Below are positions 26,538-35,153 of a DNA stretch of 64,000 nucleotides, piece by piece. Below the pieces are notes generated by a model, which saw only the letters and a program-made list of their open reading frames with translations, was not told where the DNA came from and searched no databases. Origin of the DNA: Clostridium sp. Marseille-P299 (GTDB lineage Bacteria; Bacillota; Clostridia; Lachnospirales; Lachnospiraceae). How positions within the stretch are numbered: the first letter of the stretch is position 1; the number at the start of each line of letters is the position of its first letter. A program made the translations under genes and the position numbers. The stretch is taken from the NCBI RefSeq assembly GCF_900078195.1, contig NZ_FJVE01000007.1, positions 2,046,001-2,110,000 on the forward strand, given 5' to 3'.

Positions 26538-27740
26538 CTACAAAACAAAGAAATTTGTACAAACGATAGCTCCACCGTTCGTACTGTTGGATAAACTAAT
26601 GTTTCCACCATGCTTTTGACAAAGTATTTTACATATGGATAGACCTATACCAAAATGCTCCACTGAGTTTTCTTTATCAGAATAATAGGGACTGGTTGCC
26701 TTATACAACTCTTCACTAGAAAATCCTCTTCCATTATCTCTTACATAGATAAAAAGCTTTTCTTCTTCCATTTCTAACAAAATGTCAATTTTTGATTTCG
26801 TATATCTTACTGCATTTGATAATATATTTTCTACTACTTCTAAAATGACTTCCTCATCATAATAACCTTCAATTTTAGGTAAGCGACTGTCTATCGTAAT
26901 TCGAACTTTATGATGTTCTTTCAAGCCATTTGTAATTTCTTCAATCTTATCTCGTATTAAAGTGATGTTTTTTCTTTTCTTTTTAATCTCCATGGAATCA
27001 AAGGAATGTATATTTTTCATTGTGTCTGAGAACTTTTTTAATCGAATCACTTGTTCATTTAATAAAGAAAGGGTTTCTATTAATTTCTCTTCACTAATTT
27101 TATTTTTTGGATAATATTTATTTAGAAATTCAGTATATCCTTGCATCACGGTCAAAGGAGTTCGTAAATCATGTGCAAAAGCGGCATTTAATGTTCGTTG
27201 CTCCTCCATCCTTTCCCACATGTTTTTTTGGTTACAAATTAACTGTTTTCTCATTTTTTCAAATGCTTCACATATATCACCCATTTCATCTGATGTATCA
27301 TACCAGCAGACATAACTTAAATCATCTCTACTTATATATTTTGCTTCTTCTTTTAAGAGTTTTATAGGTTCTTCCAATTTATTTTTATAATAGAAATGTG
27401 AGGTAAGAGCAATTGCTAAAGCCACAAGAATAAATATGGACAATGGTTCGGCAATTTCGATTATGGTTAGTATCTTTTTATCAAAAGCACTAATATCAAT
27501 TGTTTCTATATTATATTGAAATTCAATGTCTATAATATTATACTCCGAGACTGGTTCTACAGTATTGGTATACTTACTTATAATCGTAGTTCTCCATGTA
27601 TTACAAATAGTAAGAATTGCAAAATAACACGGGATTAAAACAATAATAGCAATTACTATGTATGCTCCCAAAGCTCTCTTTAACGACATATTGTGTATTT
27701 TCCGTCTGATAACATCAATTTTCCCATCTATCCAATCCAT
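26538..27740 (-). CDS. Sensor histidine kinase
   Basis: A membrane sensor of about 400 residues. Two helices flank an extracytoplasmic segment of about 50 residues. A HAMP region follows, then the phospho-acceptor box AAFAHDLRTPLTVMQGYTEF, the N-box ENILSNAVRYTKSK, and the ATP-lid glycines DNGRGF and HFGIGLSICK. The start at 27740 has GGGGAG ten bases upstream and overlaps the regulator gene by 13 bases; the frame is open to 27758. It pairs with the response regulator and probably controls the adjacent ABC transporter, as in peptide-antibiotic resistance modules. Confidence 0.85.
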   Translation of the reverse strand: MDWIDGKIDVIRRKIHNMSLKRALGAYIVIAIIVLIPCYFAILTICNTWRTTIISKYTNTVEPVSEYNIIDIEFQYNIETIDISAFDKKILTIIEIAEPLSIFILVALAIALTSHFYYKNKLEEPIKLLKEEAKYISRDDLSYVCWYDTSDEMGDICEAFEKMRKQLICNQKNMWERMEEQRTLNAAFAHDLRTPLTVMQGYTEFLNKYYPKNKISEEKLIETLSLLNEQVIRLKKFSDTMKNIHSFDSMEIKKKRKNITLIRDKIEEITNGLKEHHKVRITIDSRLPKIEGYYDEEVILEVVENILSNAVRYTKSKIDILLEMEEEKLFIYVRDNGRGFSSEELYKATSPYYSDKENSVEHFGIGLSICKILCQKHGGNISLSNSTNGGAIVCTNFFVL

Positions 27741-28402
27741 CGATATCCAACTCCCCATACGGTTTCTATAACTTCTTGATTATAAGATTTCGCGATTTTT
27801 CCTCGAATTCTTCGAATATGCTCTGTGATAATATTGCTATCGCCTTCTTTATCATAGCCCCACAATTTTTCATAGAGGGCTTCTTTACTAAATACCCTAC
27901 CTTTATTCATACTTAGTATTTCAACAATATCAAACTCTGTTTTTGTTAAATGAATGACTTCCTGGTTATAAAACAACTTTCTCTCAGAATATTGAATAAT
28001 CAACTCATCGAAAAATTGTACCTCTTCTTTCCCACTTTTCCGCCCCTCTCTACGTAGATGAGCAAGTACCCTAGCTCCTAGTTCCTCTATACTAAATGGT
28101 TTTACAATATAGTCATCCCCACCAAGCAGTAATCCATTGATTTTGTCTTGATCTTCAATTTTTGCTGTCAAAAATAAGATAGGACAGTGAATAAAAGAAC
28201 GAATTCGTTTGCAAACTTCAAAGCCATCCATTTTAGGCATATTAATATCTAATAAAATGATGTCAGGTTTGCAATTCAGTTGGTTTATTGCTTCTACTCC
28301 ATCTTTTGCAGTGTATACAAGATAATCTTCCATTTCAAAATAATCTTTTAAAAGAGAAATTACATCTTTTTCATCGTCTACTATTAATATTTTATACTTC
28401 AT
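27728..28402 (-). CDS. OmpR/PhoB-family response regulator
   Basis: A 224-residue regulator. The receiver domain (residues 1-118) has the acidic pair DDEKD, phospho-acceptor Asp in ILLDINMPKMDGF, and the conserved Lys in IVKPFS. The winged-helix DNA-binding domain follows, including LTKTEFDIVEILSMNKGRVF and the closing VWGVGYRW. It leads an operon with the histidine kinase and ABC exporter. Confidence 0.9.
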   Translation of the reverse strand: MKYKILIVDDEKDVISLLKDYFEMEDYLVYTAKDGVEAINQLNCKPDIILLDINMPKMDGFEVCKRIRSFIHCPILFLTAKIEDQDKINGLLLGGDDYIVKPFSIEELGARVLAHLRREGRKSGKEEVQFFDELIIQYSERKLFYNQEVIHLTKTEFDIVEILSMNKGRVFSKEALYEKLWGYDKEGDSNIITEHIRRIRGKIAKSYNQEVIETVWGVGYRWIG

Positions 28403-28630
28403 ATCTCATAACCTCATTTCTGATAACTCTTTATTCCTGAACTTTTACTCAAGGATTTCTTACTGATAATCGGGAATCTTTCATTTAAACCCAATTATTC
28501 AATTAAGGTAATGTACGTGCATGATACCCTATACTATTTTCTCATCTAATTCTCTATATTTTATCTATTCTGCTAAATAAAATTATTATACTTTATTATA
28601 ATATAAGAAACTCCATCTAGCAAAAAGAAA

Positions 28631-28659
28631 GGACCATAGCGAATCATTTGCTATAGTCC
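28631..28659 (-). terminator. Terminator of the GNAT gene
   Basis: GGACCATAGC and GCTATAGTCC pair with one G-U exception, and TTTCTTTTTG follows on the minus strand. It lies 19 bases after the acetyltransferase stop. Confidence 0.7.
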
Positions 28660-28677
28660 ATATTCCAACTCTCTTTT

Positions 28678-29217
28678 TTAGTATTTTAATAAAGATTTTT
28701 CTAACATCCACTTGAAATAATGTATATCTGCAATAAAAACATCGACTTCAAGTTTCCCATCTTCTTGAAGTTCTTTCCTAAGTAGCTCAGCTCCAAACTT
28801 AGCATAAAATCCGTTGGATGGTGCATAGTGATGACTATATATCACAGCCTTAGTCGCTCCCAAACATTGATAAAAATTCAATATATACAAAATCAGCCTA
28901 ATAGATATACCTCTTCCTCTATGCTTAGGTTTAACCGCAAGTAAATTTAGTTCTATCCCATTTACCGGGATATCATCATATTTCGCAATATTACTTGCCG
29001 CAAGGCCAAGCAATTCCCCATTTTCAAAGGCCCCCAGTAACAATCGAATATCATTAAATTCTTTTCCTCTACTAACCCATCTACTCCAAAAGTTAATTTC
29101 TTCACTTAAGATAAGTGTATTCTCAGCTTTCCCTGCTAACTCTTCTGTCCAACTATCAATTTTAAGTCTCATTGCCTCTGGAATTTCTGTTGTTTTTAGA
29201 GAACGAATCAATATCAT
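28678..29217 (-). CDS. GNAT-family N-acetyltransferase
   Basis: A 179-residue acetyltransferase. Motif A is LLAVKPKHRGRGISIRL near residues 92-108, with the Arg/Gly-rich acetyl-CoA loop. The later helix and the GFYAKFGAEL block fit motif B. AAGGAG precedes the ATG. It stands alone, with an inverted repeat about 90 bases upstream. The acceptor substrate cannot be predicted. Confidence 0.78.
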   Translation of the reverse strand: MILIRSLKTTEIPEAMRLKIDSWTEELAGKAENTLILSEEINFWSRWVSRGKEFNDIRLLLGAFENGELLGLAASNIAKYDDIPVNGIELNLLAVKPKHRGRGISIRLILYILNFYQCLGATKAVIYSHHYAPSNGFYAKFGAELLRKELQEDGKLEVDVFIADIHYFKWMLEKSLLKY

Positions 29218-29307
29218 AGGATAACTCCTTGCTTTTATATAGTCTAGTTATAACTATCATGTAGTAATTATTTTGTCGTACTATATTATAGAAATACTAT
29301 GATATAA

Positions 29308-29334
29308 ATATACCATTTGTTTTAAATGGTATAT
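29308..29334. promoter_or_regulatory. Perfect inverted repeat upstream of the GNAT gene
   Basis: ATATACCATTT and AAATGGTATAT form an 11-bp perfect inverted repeat with a five-base spacer. It lies between the PHP gene end and the GNAT start, so it could be a terminator for the former or an operator for the latter. Confidence 0.4.
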
Positions 29335-29407
29335 AAGTAAAATATCGAATCACCTCAAATTAGAATCTATGTCTTGCAAAAGAAAAATCAAAACTAGAAA
29401 AATAAAC

Positions 29408-30160
29408 TTACTCCTTTTCCTTACGACTTAACATATAGTTCTTTTCTTTAACTTTTTTTCTTTGCTCTAAAAACTTCTCCATATTATCCTCTGATGAATT
29501 AATTACAAGTTCAACTGGTATCAATTCCTTAGATAGCATCGCAGGTATTGTATCAAACTCTCCTATTGAAGAAGGTTTTTGCGCATCCGAAGATACACAT
29601 AACATAGTTCCATACTTTTTTGACAACTTAATAAGATTCATCTGATTTTGAATACTTTTAGGGTCATTCTTTTGAGATAAAGAATTTAACTCAATTCCTT
29701 TTCCTTGTTCTGCTGCTAGTTTCATAATGTATTCTTCATCATATGGGAAAAACGATTCCCCTGGATGTGCAAGTATATCCACATAAGGATTACATAGAAT
29801 TGCCTCATAAGCTTCTGTATGCTCCTTTAAAGTTCCAGGCTTGATACAATAAGTATGTAAAGCAGCAAGAACAATTTCAAGGTTAAATAATGTCTCTTCT
29901 CCCAGTGATAAGTTCCCTTTAAAATCAAGGATATCCGCTTCAACTCCTCGTAAGATACGAACTTCATTTAGTTTTTTAGGTATGTCTTCCCATTCATCAA
30001 AATCCCAAGAGGTATATTTATTTGAAGTAATGGGCGCATGGTCCGTACATGCGATATAACGAAGCCCATTTTTATTTGCTATGCTCGTCATTATCGAAAG
30101 TGTATCAAATAACGTATCACTACCTTTTGTATGCATATGTAAATCTGCTATTAACTTCAT
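29408..30160 (-). CDS. PHP-domain phosphoesterase
   Basis: A 250-residue metal-dependent hydrolase. It begins MKLIADLHMHTKGSD with the HxH metal motif, followed by YIACTDHAP, the Glu in GVEADI, AALHT, ILAHPGE and the late CVSSDAQ block, the full ligand set of the YcdX/HisK-like PHP family. The start is taken at 30160, where homology begins. Three further in-frame ATGs lie 18, 36 and 54 bases upstream in a tandem repeat, so N-terminal extensions of 6-18 residues are possible. The substrate, probably a phosphoester, is unknown. Confidence 0.75.
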   Translation of the reverse strand: MKLIADLHMHTKGSDTLFDTLSIMTSIANKNGLRYIACTDHAPITSNKYTSWDFDEWEDIPKKLNEVRILRGVEADILDFKGNLSLGEETLFNLEIVLAALHTYCIKPGTLKEHTEAYEAILCNPYVDILAHPGESFFPYDEEYIMKLAAEQGKGIELNSLSQKNDPKSIQNQMNLIKLSKKYGTMLCVSSDAQKPSSIGEFDTIPAMLSKELIPVELVINSSEDNMEKFLEQRKKVKEKNYMLSRKEKE

Positions 30161-30229
30161 TCTTCCTTCTAACTTCATACTTTCTTCTAACTTCATTCCC
30201 TCATCTTCCTTCATTCTTTCATCTTCCTT
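30158..30229 (-). repeat. 18-bp tandem repeat carrying multiple start codons
   Basis: Four ATG codons at 30160, 30178, 30196 and 30214 are spaced exactly 18 bases apart, each followed by AAG and preceded by a purine-rich stretch such as AGAAGGAAGA. In the reading frame of the PHP gene they give MKEDEG, MKLEES, MKLEGR and then MKLIAD. The initiation region has clearly been duplicated in tandem. Confidence 0.65.
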
Positions 30230-30314
30230 AGGCTTTCGTATTTAATAACTTATATAATCCGGAATAAATTAATTACCTATCATAAATAGAACTTTAACAA
30301 ACAAAATTTACAGA

Positions 30315-30404
30315 GATGAAAAGTTTTAATCATGGTAATATATATAATCTAATGAATTTTCCTGTATTCCTTTAACTGTTATACTGCGAAGTTTGAGTTA
30401 TTAA
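30315..30404. repeat. Dispersed repeat, copy 1 (half-hairpin form)
   Basis: GATGAAAAGTTTTAATCATGG at the left end (read in two pieces: GATGAAAAGTTTT, AATCATGG) and CTGCGAAGTTTGAGTTATTA at the right end match the ends of a similar element at 46658-46750. The middle 45 bases differ. In both places the element lies immediately downstream of a minus-strand gene. This copy lacks the left hairpin arm. Confidence 0.45.
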
Positions 30405-30409
30405 TATTT

Positions 30410-31084
30410 CTATTTTTTTACCATACAAAATAATCGATTGTATTGATCATGTTCTTTATAATACACATCTTCATAGTAGACTTCTTTAAAATAATGTGAA
30501 AATAAATTTCTCCATTCCTCCGTGGTTAGATTCCACAAATAAAGACCATCATCTAATAAATTACCTTCAATTACACCAATGTTCCATTCACTAATTTGTT
30601 CTTGTGTAAGATATGAGTTTAACTTAATTATTACTTTACCATTTGGTTTTAAAATTCGGTGAACCTGATAAATTAATTGATTCGCATCTTCTGGCACTAA
30701 ATTATCAAGTATATTCGATAAAATAGCTGCATCCATTGACGAATCTTTAATTTTCTCAAGTTTGGATACTCCTCCTTGATAAAATTTAAACTGAGCATCT
30801 GTAACTTGAGCCTTTAATTTGTTCGCAATTGCAATGCCTTCTTTTGATAAATCAATTCCAACATGATATTTAGTACCTCGCTTTGAACATTTAAAAAGCC
30901 AACTACCATTTCCACATCCAAAATCCAGAACGGATTCCGTGTTTTCACATAAAAAATCGGTAGCTTTATTAAGTGCATTGTTTTCAAAATCCTTCAATAC
31001 AATACTACCCTCAGATTCATTTTTAAAAATAGAATCCCAAAAAATCTTAATATGTTTATATACATCTTTTGTTTGATCTAACAT
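30410..31084 (-). CDS. Class I SAM-dependent methyltransferase
   Basis: A 224-residue methyltransferase with SAM motif I VLDFGCGNGSW, the acidic end of strand 2 in VGIDLSKEGI, and SMDAAILSNILDNLVPED corresponding to motifs II and III. The ATG at 31084 lies five bases after the stop of the upstream SDR gene and has AGGT upstream; a longer GTG frame to 31108 would overlap that gene. The substrate is unknown. Translational coupling to the SDR suggests a shared pathway. Confidence 0.78.
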   Translation of the reverse strand: MLDQTKDVYKHIKIFWDSIFKNESEGSIVLKDFENNALNKATDFLCENTESVLDFGCGNGSWLFKCSKRGTKYHVGIDLSKEGIAIANKLKAQVTDAQFKFYQGGVSKLEKIKDSSMDAAILSNILDNLVPEDANQLIYQVHRILKPNGKVIIKLNSYLTQEQISEWNIGVIEGNLLDDGLYLWNLTTEEWRNLFSHYFKEVYYEDVYYKEHDQYNRLFCMVKK

Positions 31085-31088
31085 AAAA

Positions 31089-31964
31089 TTACCTGCTTTC
31101 AACTGCACGTTTTATATAACTATCTAATAATTGATACATATACGTATCAGCGGTAGGAAACGAATATCCAATTTCTTTTGCTCGCTCAATATTTAAACTA
31201 TAAGACATCGCCCCATTAAATGGAGAAGTTTCTCCGTCCGTAGAAATAGCTGCGAGCTGGCCCAATTTTTCACTTACATAATCTGTAATTTCTTCTAGTG
31301 AAAATGTTCTCTCATTATAAGCATTATAAATACCCGTAACATCATTTTGCGCTAACCATGCAAGAAATTTACCCGCATCTATAGAATGAATAAAACCGAT
31401 TTGTTCTTTTAGATTATCGATATGCATAGGTAATCCTTTTACCACATGCTCCACATAAAAATATAAACGATTTGTATAATCATCTTCTCCAATGACAAAT
31501 GGGAAACGAACCACTGCCGATGGTATATGGGAATATTTTTGAAACAACACACATTCTGCTTGACGCTTTATTTCATCATAAGGAAAGTCAGTGCGGTCAC
31601 ATAAAACCAGTTCATGCACCAAAGGTAAGAATTCTTCTTCTTTTGTGTCAAATGTCATTTTCTTATATACGGACATGGTAGAAGTTAAAATATATTTCTT
31701 ACAAGTTACTGTACTTAACAAATAATCAACTTCGTTTGAAGAATATGCAATATTATCACAGATAACATCAAAACTTTTTCCCTGCAATGCATTTTGAACT
31801 TCTTCTTTTTTTGAACGATCAAAGAAAAGTCTTTGTACCTGCTCACCAAAAGGGTCTTTTGTATTTCCCCTGGTAGCTAAGGTAACTTGATGTCCGTTTT
31901 TAAGTAGTTCGGATACCATATGTACTCCAAAATAGCGAGTTCCGCCCATTACTAAAATATTCAT
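31089..31964 (-). CDS. NAD-dependent epimerase/dehydratase (atypical extended SDR)
   Basis: A 291-residue Rossmann-fold protein starting MNILVMGGTRYFGVHMVSEL. The GGTRYFG form of the glycine motif marks the atypical SDR5-like group that includes plant CSP41-type and isoflavone-reductase-like proteins. The usual active-site YxxxK appears as YDEIK near residue 134. TAGGAGG precedes the ATG. It is the first gene of a pair with the methyltransferase. Confidence 0.78.
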   Translation of the reverse strand: MNILVMGGTRYFGVHMVSELLKNGHQVTLATRGNTKDPFGEQVQRLFFDRSKKEEVQNALQGKSFDVICDNIAYSSNEVDYLLSTVTCKKYILTSTMSVYKKMTFDTKEEEFLPLVHELVLCDRTDFPYDEIKRQAECVLFQKYSHIPSAVVRFPFVIGEDDYTNRLYFYVEHVVKGLPMHIDNLKEQIGFIHSIDAGKFLAWLAQNDVTGIYNAYNERTFSLEEITDYVSEKLGQLAAISTDGETSPFNGAMSYSLNIERAKEIGYSFPTADTYMYQLLDSYIKRAVESR

Positions 31965-32022
31965 AAAATCCTCCTAAGGTCTATCTATCGATTTTGAAAC
32001 TGCAAAGCTTGTGTAATTTATA

Positions 32023-33327
32023 TTATCTTACTTTATGTAACCGATAAAGAACTGCTCCATGAATGTTAACTTTTGCACTTATTCGTTCACTCACTTCACC
32101 TATATCACATCTATTCCATAAATCACGTACTTCATACGTACCAGATTCAATTCCTAATTTCATAAAGTTTACCTCAGGATATGTCGATGCGAAGGCTGTA
32201 TTAAAAAAAGCAACATTTATACTTCCATCTGCATTCTCACTCCTCCAAATAACAGTATCATGAGTTCTTAATACTTCTTTGGGTTTACTTCCTGTTCTAT
32301 GTACTTCTAAAACTTCCGAATTCGTTAATAAAGACATTGTAAACTCATCCATATCACGAAGTTCCGATCCAAGCATAAGAGGAGAACGGAAAATACACCA
32401 TAATGTCATCATCGTTATCTGTTCATCTTTTGTAAAATTCGTAAACCTAGCTGTATTGTTTTTATCATCATTATTTATTGCGATATGACCAAGGGGTAAC
32501 ATATCACAATCTGGCCAACAACCTTCCGCCACAAATGGGCTCCATTGTTTACAGCGTTCAAACATTGCATATAACTGATCCCAATTATCCCAAAAATCTC
32601 CCGTCATCCTCCACATATTTGCGTACTTACAAAGATGTTCTGCCTCAGAAAGTACTGCTGGTCCTGGTGAAAGACTAAGCACCATTTCTCTACCACATTG
32701 ATCCATTGCATTTCGAATTAATTCAACTTCTTCTCTTGCTGAATAAGGATCATGAGGTTTATATTCCGTATTGCAAATGTCATCCACTTTTATAAAATCA
32801 ACTCCCCAGGAAGCATATAAATCAAAAAGTGAATTATAGTACTCCTGTGCTCCTTCTGCTTTTGCATTCACTCCGTACATATCTGTATTCCAAGGACAAA
32901 TCGAGTAACTACTTGCAATATCTCTCGCCGTTACATTACTCCCTTTAACAGGCGTTGCTGCATGTACCGCTTGACGAGGAATTCCTCGCATGATATGTAT
33001 TCCAAACTTTAAACCTAAACTATGAACATAATCAGCAATTGGGCGAAAACCGGCACCATTTGCAGCAGACGGAAAGCGATTTGTCGCTGGTAATAATCTA
33101 GAATATTCATCCATTTCTAACGGGTAAAAATGATGATATTCCGTTGATGTTGCCGTTGGCTCATACCATTGTATATCACAAACGATATATTCCCAACCAT
33201 ATTCTTTTAAATATCTTGCCATAAACTCTGCATTTCCTCTTAGTTGTTCCTCATTCACAGATGCTCCGTAGCAATCCCAACTATTCCACCCCATTGGTGG
33301 TGTTAAAGCGATGCAATTCTTATCCAT
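32023..33327 (-). CDS. Glycoside hydrolase family 27 alpha-galactosidase
   Basis: A 434-residue cytoplasmic glycosidase predicted to release terminal alpha-galactose. It has the GH27 opening ALTPPMGWNSWDCYG, the nucleophile region FIKVDDICN (catalytic Asp in KVDD), and the acid/base region near CWPDCDMLPLG. A C-terminal beta-sandwich follows. There is no signal peptide. The start at 33327 is preferred because AGGGGG lies upstream; the longer frame to 33381 lacks homology. No linked transporter is present. Confidence 0.87.
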   Translation of the reverse strand: MDKNCIALTPPMGWNSWDCYGASVNEEQLRGNAEFMARYLKEYGWEYIVCDIQWYEPTATSTEYHHFYPLEMDEYSRLLPATNRFPSAANGAGFRPIADYVHSLGLKFGIHIMRGIPRQAVHAATPVKGSNVTARDIASSYSICPWNTDMYGVNAKAEGAQEYYNSLFDLYASWGVDFIKVDDICNTEYKPHDPYSAREEVELIRNAMDQCGREMVLSLSPGPAVLSEAEHLCKYANMWRMTGDFWDNWDQLYAMFERCKQWSPFVAEGCWPDCDMLPLGHIAINNDDKNNTARFTNFTKDEQITMMTLWCIFRSPLMLGSELRDMDEFTMSLLTNSEVLEVHRTGSKPKEVLRTHDTVIWRSENADGSINVAFFNTAFASTYPEVNFMKLGIESGTYEVRDLWNRCDIGEVSERISAKVNIHGAVLYRLHKVR

Positions 33328-33532
33328 AAGTTTTCCCCCTACATTACTTTTATGATACAAGTTTATAAATACCTCCAACAAAGCTGTCTCTAAAATATTA
33401 TACTATAGAACAACTTATTTTACACTATCTACCAACTGAATAATAATAATTTCACTTTATACAACATTCGGGAGATTTTAAATGTTAGGATAAAGCATTT
33501 ATGCTTTTATTTCCTATCATTTAAAAAATAAG

Positions 33533-33575
33533 AAAAACGTGTTACTGCAACCGCTTAATTGCATAACACGTTTTT
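33533..33575. terminator. Terminator hairpin
   Basis: AAAAACGTGTTA and TAACACGTTTTT form a perfect 12-bp stem with A and T runs on both ends. It lies 40 bases past the GHL10 gene stop and can work in both directions. Confidence 0.7.
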
Positions 33576-33614
33576 CATTCACTCGTTATAAAATTGCTTC
33601 AAACATACCAAATA

Positions 33615-35093
33615 TTACATAGGATTTTCACTTAAGTAATCAAGTAGAACATTCACTGCTTTTCTTGTTGTTTTATTATTAAAGAAACCATATCGAAAGA
33701 ACATATAACCATCTACCATGCCACTGTCTCTACCGCATTCAACCATTTCTTTTAATATCGCAGTATTCTTCTTAAAATCTGTATCTTCATTGGAACCAGC
33801 TTTATATACCGGAATACCAACATATACTTTAACAGAAGAACTTGTTCTTAAATCCAACCATTTTTCTAAAGCATCTAAATATGGATAAGTTTTATGCTCA
33901 AAACTCCAATAAAGCTGTGGGCAAATATAATCAACATATCCATCATTGGATAACCAAGTATTCACATCAACGTAATAACGATCATCCATCATTAATTTAT
34001 CATAGTATCCAGCAGGGCTAATACCAAATTCAACGCTAGGATCTACTTTATTGATTACAGTATAAACATCTTTTACTAATGTGTTTACGTTATTTCTTCT
34101 CCAATCAGCAATCGATAAAACAGTTTCTCCTTTTGCTGTGGCATTTTTCTTATACGTATCGTACTCTTTTGCATCAAACACAGTTTTATAATTATTTCCT
34201 AAGACTGGATAAAAATAATCATCAAAATGGATACCGTCAACGTCATATCTTTGAACAATCTCCTTCACACCTTTTACAATTAGACCACGTACTTGTGCGG
34301 AAGCTGGATTGTAATATAAATTTCCATTGTAAATTAAAACATTGCGATCATTCGCTTTGTTATTATCAGTTAACCATTTTCTTGCTGGATGATTCGATGC
34401 GAGTGCGCTTACATCCGTTGAGTTTGTAGTAATACGATATGGATTAATCCACGCATGAAACTCTAAACCTTTTTCATGTGCTATTTCAATCATTACTTCC
34501 ATTGGATCAAATGTAGGTGCTTTCCCTTGAGTACCAGATGCATACTTTGACCATGGGAAATAATATGATTTATACATAGCATCACTATAAGGTCTTATTT
34601 GAACAACGACTGCGTTCATATTCATATCTACAACATTCGTAAACATCTCATCTACTTGCTTACGAAACGCTGCTTCTGTTGCATACCCAGTACTATTAAA
34701 TTCTAGGTATGAAATCCAAACAGCACGAAACTCTAAATCAACGTTTACATAGCTTAAACTATAGTTGCCCTTTGAATCTTGTGCTAAAATACTATAAATT
34801 CCAGATTCAATTACTTCAAAACTCGTTTCACCAGTAATATCAATACCGATAATATCCCAATCTGGAGAATCTACACTACTTATTTCTCCTTGAGCATAGA
34901 TAAGCTTCTTAATATCACTTTTCGATGAAATATCTAGTTTTACTGTTGCTACTTGATTCATAACAGTATAGGTACTTGATATCATAGGTCCTGCTGTAGT
35001 ATCTGTGCTCGCCGCATTGGCATACTTAATAGGACTTAGTAAACTACATAATAATAACAATAATGCCAAAAATTTAAACTTTCTTTTCTTCAT
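33615..35093 (-). CDS. Secreted family 10 glycosyl-hydrolase-like protein (GHL10)
   Basis: A 492-residue secreted protein. The signal peptide MKKRKFKFLALLLLLCSLLS is followed by a beta-domain to about residue 125. The GHL10/DUF187 barrel then begins FRAVWISYLEFNSTGY and includes MNAVVVQIRPYSDAMYKS, FHAWINPYRIT, GIHFDDYFYP, GISPAGYYD and YICPQLYWSFE. The family acts on peptidoglycan or related glycans. The ATG at 35093 is used; a TTG at 35099 is better spaced from AAGGG and is an alternative. It is in an operon with the amidase upstream, consistent with cell-wall remodelling. Confidence 0.8.
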   Translation of the reverse strand: MKKRKFKFLALLLLLCSLLSPIKYANAASTDTTAGPMISSTYTVMNQVATVKLDISSKSDIKKLIYAQGEISSVDSPDWDIIGIDITGETSFEVIESGIYSILAQDSKGNYSLSYVNVDLEFRAVWISYLEFNSTGYATEAAFRKQVDEMFTNVVDMNMNAVVVQIRPYSDAMYKSYYFPWSKYASGTQGKAPTFDPMEVMIEIAHEKGLEFHAWINPYRITTNSTDVSALASNHPARKWLTDNNKANDRNVLIYNGNLYYNPASAQVRGLIVKGVKEIVQRYDVDGIHFDDYFYPVLGNNYKTVFDAKEYDTYKKNATAKGETVLSIADWRRNNVNTLVKDVYTVINKVDPSVEFGISPAGYYDKLMMDDRYYVDVNTWLSNDGYVDYICPQLYWSFEHKTYPYLDALEKWLDLRTSSSVKVYVGIPVYKAGSNEDTDFKKNTAILKEMVECGRDSGMVDGYMFFRYGFFNNKTTRKAVNVLLDYLSENPM

Positions 35094-35104
35094 GAACAAT
35101 ATAA

Positions 35105-35153
35105 CCCTTTCTTAAAATACAGCTTTTCGCCCTTTCTTAAAATAAGCTTATCG
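35105..35153 (-). repeat. Tandem 25-bp duplication between amidase and GHL10 genes
   Basis: CCCTTTCTTAAAATACAGC and CCCTTTCTTAAAATAAGC begin two adjacent copies of 25 and 24 bases (35105-35129, 35130-35153). On the minus strand each copy carries the purine-rich AAGAAAGGG that serves as ribosome site for the next gene. The first copy overlaps the stop codon of the amidase gene. Confidence 0.6.

Noticed and set aside
26374..26619. Plus-strand frames rich in Ile, Asn and Ser across the 18-bp repeat
   Set aside because: They are antisense readings of the repeat and the kinase gene end.
34079..34429. 116-codon plus-strand frame opposite the GHL10 gene
   Set aside because: It is antisense to a well-supported gene and shows no family motif or ribosome site.
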